The notes beneath the pieces were generated by a model. That model saw only the letters and a list, made by a program, of their open reading frames with translations, ran no database searches and had not been told where the DNA came from. This document shows, one piece after another, positions 5,424 through 5,991 of a stretch of 5,991 nucleotides of DNA (position 1 is its first letter; each line of letters opens with the position of its first letter). The stretch is from Deinococcales bacterium. GTDB lineage: Bacteria; Deinococcota; Deinococci; Deinococcales; Deinococcaceae. The DNA is taken from contig JACMOA010000309.1 of the NCBI GenBank assembly GCA_014378225.1, forward strand, positions 1 through 5,991, in the 5' to 3' direction. The translations under genes and the position numbers were made by a program.

Positions 5424-5968
5424 CACTGCACTCCTCGGAAAGAGATGAGCTTATTTTTAAAGGCTGTTAAATCTACATTGCCTAATTCGGTACGGTTGGT
5501 GGGAAGATTTTGAACCTTGCCGCTCAGGATAGGATAAACACCCTGATTGAAGCCCACGAAAGGAGAATCATAGGCGGTTTTGTACAGCAGCAGGATGTAT
5601 TCGCCGCCAGGGTTCTTGTCTTTGGGCGTTTTGAGGGTGGGAACCCCCTCGAGCGTCAAATCTACCCCACCCAGCACTGAAATAGTTGTCTTACCGTCTT
5701 TCTTGGGCAGCGTGGCAGCGTCACCCACCAACGACTCGAGCACCTCGAGACTGTACACCTGCCAGGGAAAGGTTTCCTTGCCCAGCGTGCGGTTTTCCTG
5801 CACTACGCCCAGAACGCGCACATAGAGCACCAAATCGGCCTTCTTGACCTGCTGCTCGAGGGTGAGTGAAACCAGAGTGGTCGCTTGAACCGGAGCTGCT
5901 AAAGCAATCAGACCCAGGGAAAGCACGGCTCGAGCGAATTTTGGAGGAAAGTTTTCGAGCACCTTCAT
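5423..5968 (-). CDS. Secreted protein of unknown function
   Basis: A 181-residue exported protein, first gene of a two-gene operon with the dockerin protein. Residues 1-29 are a signal peptide: K/R-containing start, core AVLSLGLIALAAP, likely cut at VQA|TT. The mature part begins TTLVSLTLEQQVKKADLVLY, continues with beta-rich VYSLEVLESLVGD (71-83) and ISVLGGVDLTLEGVP (96-110), then GGEYILLLY (121-129). This order (a 'Leu-x-x-Leu ... AD-V-V' helix, a V-x-V-LK/ES strand, a GG turn, then a G-E-x-x-LL-x-L strand) recalls small secreted proteins found beside other exported or metalloprotease genes in diverse bacteria; I have no firm family name. No catalytic motif is visible. ATG 5966-5968 has a strong SD, GGAGG six bases upstream (plus 5975-5979). 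Its stop overlaps the ATG of the dockerin gene, implying that the two products are made together and may act together outside the cell. Confidence 0.88.
   Translation of the reverse strand: MKVLENFPPKFARAVLSLGLIALAAPVQATTLVSLTLEQQVKKADLVLYVRVLGVVQENRTLGKETFPWQVYSLEVLESLVGDAATLPKKDGKTTISVLGGVDLTLEGVPTLKTPKDKNPGGEYILLLYKTAYDSPFVGFNQGVYPILSGKVQNLPTNRTELGNVDLTAFKNKLISFRGVQ
5431..5436 (-). promoter_or_regulatory. Ribosome binding site that decides the dockerin gene start
   Basis: GAGGAG on the minus strand is seven bases from ATG 5423 and only four from the alternative GTG 5426. The spacing favours ATG. The site lies in the last codons of the upstream gene, as expected in a coupled pair. Confidence 0.65.
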
Positions 5969-5991
5969 CCGTTGCCTCCGGTGGGGGGAGG

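Overview
The window looks like a stretch of ordinary bacterial chromosome, moderately GC-rich by eye. I would place it tentatively in Deinococcus and relatives. The reason is that two divergent genes near the left end both carry a TANNNT -10-like box six bases before the start codon and no Shine-Dalgarno sequence, a pattern described for leaderless genes in Deinococcus. The assignment is an inference. The whole window is studded with the palindrome CTCGAG: I count about 57 copies in 6 kb, where one or two would be expected by chance.

Layout. Positions 1-359 (-) hold the N-terminal part of an aspartate/glutamate racemase family gene cut by the window edge. A 241-base divergent regulatory region follows, with a promoter for each side and a perfect 10-bp inverted repeat. 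Positions 601-1809 (+) encode a soluble GAF-domain histidine kinase. A possible small convergent gene (1778-2014, -) comes next, and its start lies inside a heptanucleotide tandem array (2000-2048). Positions 2063-2737 (+) encode peptidyl-tRNA hydrolase with an extra C-terminal tail. Its last 35 bases overlap the start of a cytochrome P450 gene (2703-3941, +), so the two are probably one transcript. A second heptamer-periodic repeat containing a 13-bp hairpin (3948-4037) closes this block.

The right part is mostly on the minus strand. A 103-codon gene of unknown function (4057-4368) has its own SD and a candidate promoter. Next is what looks like the broken C-terminal end of an Ig-like surface protein on the plus strand (4496-4765, one in-frame TGA). 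A bidirectional terminator (4778-4813) follows. Last comes a two-gene secreted-protein operon read leftwards: an exported protein of unknown function (5423-5968), coupled by a TGATG overlap to an exported protein with two dockerin-type calcium-binding repeats (4830-5423).

How the genes work together: only two pairs show real linkage, pth with the P450 gene (overlap) and the two secreted proteins (overlap, shared terminator). The kinase has no response regulator in view and the P450 has no ferredoxin or reductase in view. I see no CRISPR array, tRNA, rRNA or transposase. I did not find a convincing new multi-gene system. The most unusual features are the CTCGAG density, the two heptamer repeats flanking the pth-P450 unit, and the dockerin operon.
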